A stretch of 64,000 bases of DNA from Prorocentrum cordatum (lineage: Eukaryota > Sar > Dinophyceae > Prorocentrales > Prorocentraceae), in assembly GCA_963575745.1 (NCBI GenBank), contig CAUYUJ010016493.1, positions 427,501-491,500 on the forward strand, in the 5' to 3' direction. The notes below the pieces were generated by a model. It was not told the DNA's origin and searched no databases. It saw only the letters and a list, made by a program, of their open reading frames with translations. Both the position numbers and the translations under genes were made by a program. Positions 60,251 through 64,000 of this stretch are shown here, in pieces; positions within the stretch are counted from its first letter, which is position 1, and the number at the start of each line of letters is the position of its first letter.

Positions 60251-60814
60251 TTTGGGCACGCGGTGGGTGGCATTTCTAACCACTCGAGCCTCTCTCTTTC
60301 TCTCTCTCTTTCTCTATATATGTATCGGTTTTTGGTGTACCAGCCTATTCTCGCTTTGAGGCTAGTCCCCAATGTTGTTCTCTCCTCTCCTCGTCCTCCT
60401 CCTCCTCTTTCTCCTCCTCCTCCTCCTCCTCGCCCTCCTCCTCCTCCTCCTCCTCCTCCTCCTCCTCCTCCTCCTCCTCCTCCTCCTCGCCCTCCTCCCC
60501 CCCTCTCTTCCTCCTGTTAAGCGTTGTTCACGGTGTTTTGGAGCACCCCGTCCACTTCCTTCACCCTCTTCTCCCCCTCTTCTCCTCCGCGAGCGCTCAC
60601 ATGGGCATGACTTGTCACGGGTAACTACCTCTTCTTGGTGGCCTTAGGTTGTCATGAGGGGGCAGAATCTGTCCGACCTGTTGTTGCGATACAGAAAACA
60701 AACGTTGGGATGTGGCGATAAAATACAACAGACGCTGCGTTGTTGCGTTTTGTAGAGTATTCGCTGCGTTGTTGCGATAAAAGAAAACAGACGCATCCCC
60801 ACCAATTTCGGCAC
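60251..60814. other. no gene; microsatellite and GTTGTTGCGAT words
   Basis: CT runs near 60290-60320, (TCC)n at 60380-60500, and GCGTTGTTGCGATAAAA words at 60685-60790. Nothing gene-like. Confidence 0.5.
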
Positions 60815-61480
60815 ACCCCTCACACGCTTCGTGGCCCCATTGGGGGCTCCGCTCCGTTGAGGGCCCCAGTGGCAGGGTCCACATGCGGTTCCGCGCCCAT
60901 TTAGGCGCACCCCTCACACGTTTCGTGGCCCCATTGGGAGCTCCACCGAAGGCCCCAGCGGCAGGGTCCAGATGCGGTTCCCCACCCATTGTGGCACACG
61001 CCTCACACGCTTCATGGCCCCATAGAGAGCTCCACCGGAGGCCCGTTGGCAGTTTCCACATGCGTTTCCGCGCCCGTTTAAGCGCACCCCTCGCACATTT
61101 CCTAGCCCCATTGGGAGCTCCACCGAAGGCCCCAGTGGCACGGTCCACATGTGGTTCCCCGCCCATGTGGGCACACACGCCTCACACGCTTCCTGGCCCC
61201 ATAAGGAGCTCCACCGGAGGCCCGTTGGCATGGTCCACATGCGTTTCCGCGCCCGTTTAGGCGCACCCCTCGCACGCTTCGTGGCCCCACAGGGAGCTCC
61301 ACCGAAGGCCCCAGTGGCAGGGTTCAGGTGCGGTCATCCGCCCACTTGGACACACCCCTCGCACGTTTGGTGGCCCCATATGGAGCTCCACCGAAGACCC
61401 TAGTGGCATGGCCCCGTTTAGGCACGCACACACACACACCACACGTCCCGTGGCCTCGTAGGAAGCTCCACCGAAAGCGA
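60815..61480 (-). repeat. 89-bp tandem repeat family T, array 3 (inverted)
   Basis: About eight units, spaced 80-94 bp, with TTCGTGGCCCCATTGGGAGC, TCCACCGAAGGCCCCAGTGG and TCCACATGCGGTTCCGCGCC. Orientation is opposite to arrays 1 and 2. Confidence 0.9.
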
Positions 61481-61534
61481 TGCCCACCACGCGGTTCTCA
61501 CAATTGCATATGGTCGGGTCTTTCGCCAGGATAG

Positions 61535-61790
61535 TTTTAAGACGAGTGTGCGCAGCGCTAGAGCGCTAGTGCGGGAGCCACAGTTTGAAAACGGACGGCC
61601 CTCCACCCACATATATGTTGGAAACGTTCGTTGGCGCGAGTGCGTGCGGCGCTAAGGCGAGAGACACAGCTTAAAATCACCGGGTGTCCATCCCCGTAAC
61701 TGTTGGATGAGTTGTTGCGCGAGTGCGCGCGGCTCTGCGAGCAAGAGCGACATTGCGAATGCTATCGCGCCCCACCCAGATAATTGCCAG
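61535..61790. repeat. tandem repeat family K, copy 2
   Basis: Three diverged units with GCGAGTG(C/T)G and (A/G)GCTTAAAATCACC / GTTTGAAAACGGACGG words. Confidence 0.6.
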
Positions 61791-62289
61791 CAGCATTGAA
61801 GACGATCGTGCGCCGCACTGCGGCGAGGAACACATATTGACAACCGCCAGCCCTTCATCCGCGCAGCTGTCGGGAAGCCTGAGCTTCAGTGAGGAAGTCT
61901 CAGGCGAAGCGCCCATCCCGACCGCCCTGTCGACACGCGCGGTGGGACGACGAGAAGGAGCTTCTCATAGAGGAAGAGCCATGGAAGCGAAGATGGAGGA
62001 GGTAGAAGGAGACGACCCAGGAGAAGGATGAGCAGAAGGGAGGAGGGAGGAGGAGGCATGAGGAGTCGAGAGGAGGAGGAGGAAGAGTGGAGGAGCAAGG
62101 AGAGGGGGAGGAGGAGCACGCTGACGTTGCGACACCACGCCGCGCAGCCCGCAGCCCGCCCGTGGCGCCATGCCACCACGCTGCGCCGCCCGCAGGCCGC
62201 ACGCGGCGGCGGCGGCACCACGCCGTGCCACCACCCACGCAGCCCGCAGCTCGCAAGCCGTCCACGGGAACTCCAAGACCGACGGCGGA
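61791..62289. other. no confident gene
   Basis: Purine stretch at 62030-62125. The following GCCCGCAGCCCGCCC / CCACCACGC words are imperfectly repeated on both strands. Confidence 0.35.
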
Positions 62290-62612
62290 TGTGCCCATCC
62301 TCCTCCTCCACCTCCTCCTCCACCTCCTCCTCCTCCTCCGCCTCCGCCTCCTCCTCCTCCGCCTCCGCCTCCTCCTCCTCCACCTCCGCCTCTTCCTGCT
62401 CCCGTCTCCTGCTCCTCCTCCTCCTCCTCCTCCTCCGCCGCCTCCTCCTCCTCCTCCGCCTCCTGCTCCCGTCTCCTGCTCCTCCTGCTACCATATCTTG
62501 TTCCTCCTCCTCGTCCTCCTCGTTCTCCTCCTCCTCTTCCTCCTCCTCCTCCTCCTCCTCCTCCTCCTCCACCTCCTCCTCCCCCTCCTCCCCCATCCCC
62601 CCTCCTCGTGGC
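62290..62612. repeat. (TCC)/(GCC)n microsatellite
   Basis: CTCCTC with CGCCTC interruptions arranged as repeats of about 50 bp (CGCCTCCTGCTCCCGTCTCC twice). Confidence 0.95.
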
Positions 62613-62629
62613 GAGTGCATCGCCGCATG

Positions 62630-62742
62630 TGATTGCCTGCTGCGCACTGGGCTCTGGTCCTCCCCCGCCGCATCCCGTTCTGCAGGTCTTCGTACCGAGC
62701 CAGGAGGTTGAGGTCGGTGTTCGGGGAGGGTGCCCTCATTTT
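62630..62742 (-). CDS. weak exon candidate on the - strand
   Basis: Reads MRAPSPNTDLNLLARYEDLQ then NGMRRGRTRAQC. The residue mix is ordinary, but the other strand is also open and no splice site is clear. Confidence 0.2.
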
Positions 62743-62789
62743 CTTCGTGTGTGTGTGTGTGTGTCTGTGTTGAGTGTTCTTGTGAATTC

Positions 62790-62977
62790 AGGCGATCGCA
62801 AACATGGATCAAGGGGGCGTGGATCAGCGACGGGTCCCGTTTCCACGGGAAATCGCGGATTCCCGCCGCCGAACGAGGCAGCACGGGCCGCATTTTGGGG
62901 AGAGCACTTCCCCCGATCCATGGATTTGGCGACCGCGCGCCAAATCCATGGATCGCTAATCCATGTTTGCGCGCACC
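62790..62977. mobile_element. inverted-repeat element M
   Basis: Left end GGCGATCGCAAACATGGATC; right end ATCGCTAATCCATGTTTGCG, its imperfect complement. Inside are GATCCATGGATTTGGCG and CGCCAAATCCATGGATC, a second inverted pair. Confidence 0.65.
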
Positions 62978-63155
62978 CGATGCATCCTCGGGGCGTGTAC
63001 CCTCGAATATTCCCCGGCTTGGCCAGCGGAGGGTCTCCTATTCTTCAAGGGTGCTCTCCTGTCCTGGGCCCCGCCGTATTCACAGGGGTGTCCTCATGTG
63101 TTCAGTCCACGGGGCTCCTGGGCTGTCGACCCAACGGTTTTTTTGAGGCCTGGCG

Positions 63156-63312
63156 TTAGACCGGGCATGTCCCTTTACAGGAAGAGTATTCAAGAATGGA
63201 AGAAAAGTGCGGGGTGACGATGCTTCATGCTCTTTTGACTATGTTTGAAACGTTGTGGCTATGCTTTATTTCTTGTCCACCATCCGCCTGTAGGAGGACA
63301 TGCCCGACCGAA
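63156..63312. mobile_element. MITE-like family A, copy 7, with 8-bp target duplication
   Basis: 157 bp, TTAGACCGGGCATGTCCC to GGACATGCCCGACCGAA. The exact 8-bp GCCTGGCG lies on both sides (63148-63155 and 63313-63320). Confidence 0.85.
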
Positions 63313-64000
63313 GCCTGGCGCCCAAAGCGGGCCCCCAGCGGCCCAAGACTGAGAAATGCTGGCCGCCCTGATCTCTCCAGGACGCTGGAGGCCTCATGGG
63401 TACCCCGAGGGCTCCCGGGGTCCGCCCCGGACGCGCTTCCGGCAGCGCCCTGCCGCAGAAACAAATAGCCCAAGAGCGCTCGAAACCGGCAGCTCATCCG
63501 CAGTCCCTCTCGAACAGATGCCCCTCGATCCTCCTCCCGCTCCCCCTTCCCCCTTCTACGATACACGGACTATGTTCGGGTGATCGCAGCGTCCATGTGG
63601 CAAAATGATTATGGCGATGTAACCAATTCCGCGTCCTCCTCCTCCTCCTCCTCCTCCACCTCCTCCTCTTATTCTTCCTCCTCCTGGCTCAAGTGCCATG
63701 ACAGGTCGAGCCCCGAGGGAGCATCCCAGCAGCCAGTGCTCAAAGAGCAGCGCTCGGACTGGATGGCACTAGCGCGTTCGCATTCTCTTCTGTAGACCGC
63801 TTGAATGATTCGAGTCGACAGCAAAACAATGTCAGTCATCATCTCGATACTGTCCTCCTCCTCCTCCTCCTCCTCCTCCGCCTCCTTCTCACATCATCAT
63901 CAGCAGCATCACCATAATCATCATCAGCAGCAACATAATCATTGTCAGCATCAACATCATCAGCAGCAGCACCAGCACCAGCACCAGCACCAGCATCAGC
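63313..64000. other. no gene; microsatellites to the window end
   Basis: Unique DNA to about 63630, (TCC)n at 63630-63690, TCC at 63853-63885, then CATCAT and CAGCAC repeats to the end. Nothing gene-like was seen. Confidence 0.5.

Noticed and set aside
60883-61302. Frames on both strands across the 89-bp T arrays
   Set aside because: Multiple overlapping frames are equally open and none is favoured. The units behave as a satellite.

Overview
The window looks like nuclear DNA of a dinoflagellate, possibly a Prorocentrum-like species; the species cannot be fixed from sequence alone. The reasons are GC-rich, intron-rich coding fragments, splice donors that begin GC, GA or GT, degenerate non-LTR retrotransposon pieces of the kind common in dinoflagellate genomes, very long simple-sequence tracts, and many short inverted-repeat elements. 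I found no prokaryotic operons, rRNA, tRNA, CRISPR array or spliced-leader gene. A 100-base run of N at 7145-7244 is an assembly gap.

The best-supported gene lies on the + strand at about 11.2-18.9 kb. It encodes a long alanine/arginine/glutamate-rich coiled coil followed by two ankyrin-like modules. Five exons keep one reading frame (11161-11271 with an uncertain end, 13481-13699, 14991-16997, 17833-17936, 18709-18859). Module 1 is uninterrupted, whereas the homologous module 2 is cut by two introns, and the second of these contains an assortment of inverted-repeat elements. Many other short open stretches on the + strand (2.7, 25.2, 29.7-30.1, 30.7, 42.6, 44.6, 48.3, 52.0, 55.2, 56.1 and 58.7 kb) look like exons of one or more further intron-rich genes, but I cannot join them into a model.

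Retroelement remains are an ORF1/gag-like zinc-ribbon protein (- strand, 10.0-10.7 kb), an endonuclease-domain pseudogene (- strand, 8.2-8.95 kb), and three 3' fragments of non-LTR reverse transcriptases (43.3-43.7, 57.8-58.3 and 59.4-60.25 kb).

Most of the remainder is repetitive. I found about fifteen dispersed families of roughly 100-350 bp, several with terminal inverted repeats and some with target-site duplications. I label them A to V here; the letters are mine. A has seven full-length copies, two of them with perfect 8-bp target duplications. F has four copies of about 160 bp with introner-like architecture. C has five foldback copies, B and D have two each, and H is a decamer-array family with an AT-rich core. 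There are also several satellites: a 115-bp array at 19.2-20.4 kb, a 99-bp array and a 340-385-bp array at 33.1-34.6 kb, an approximately 1.27-kb tandem unit at 35.0-37.8 kb with scattered pieces to 39.9 kb, a 102-bp array at 38.0-38.6 kb, and an 89-bp family in three arrays. Long GGA/TCC, TCG/GAC, GAT and GT microsatellites fill the spaces between.

The main interest of the window is that one interval holds many unrelated-looking non-autonomous inverted-repeat families at once. Some sit in candidate introns, and some insertions appear nested or flanked by duplicated AG-containing sites. This is what recent intron gain by introner-type elements would be expected to leave behind.
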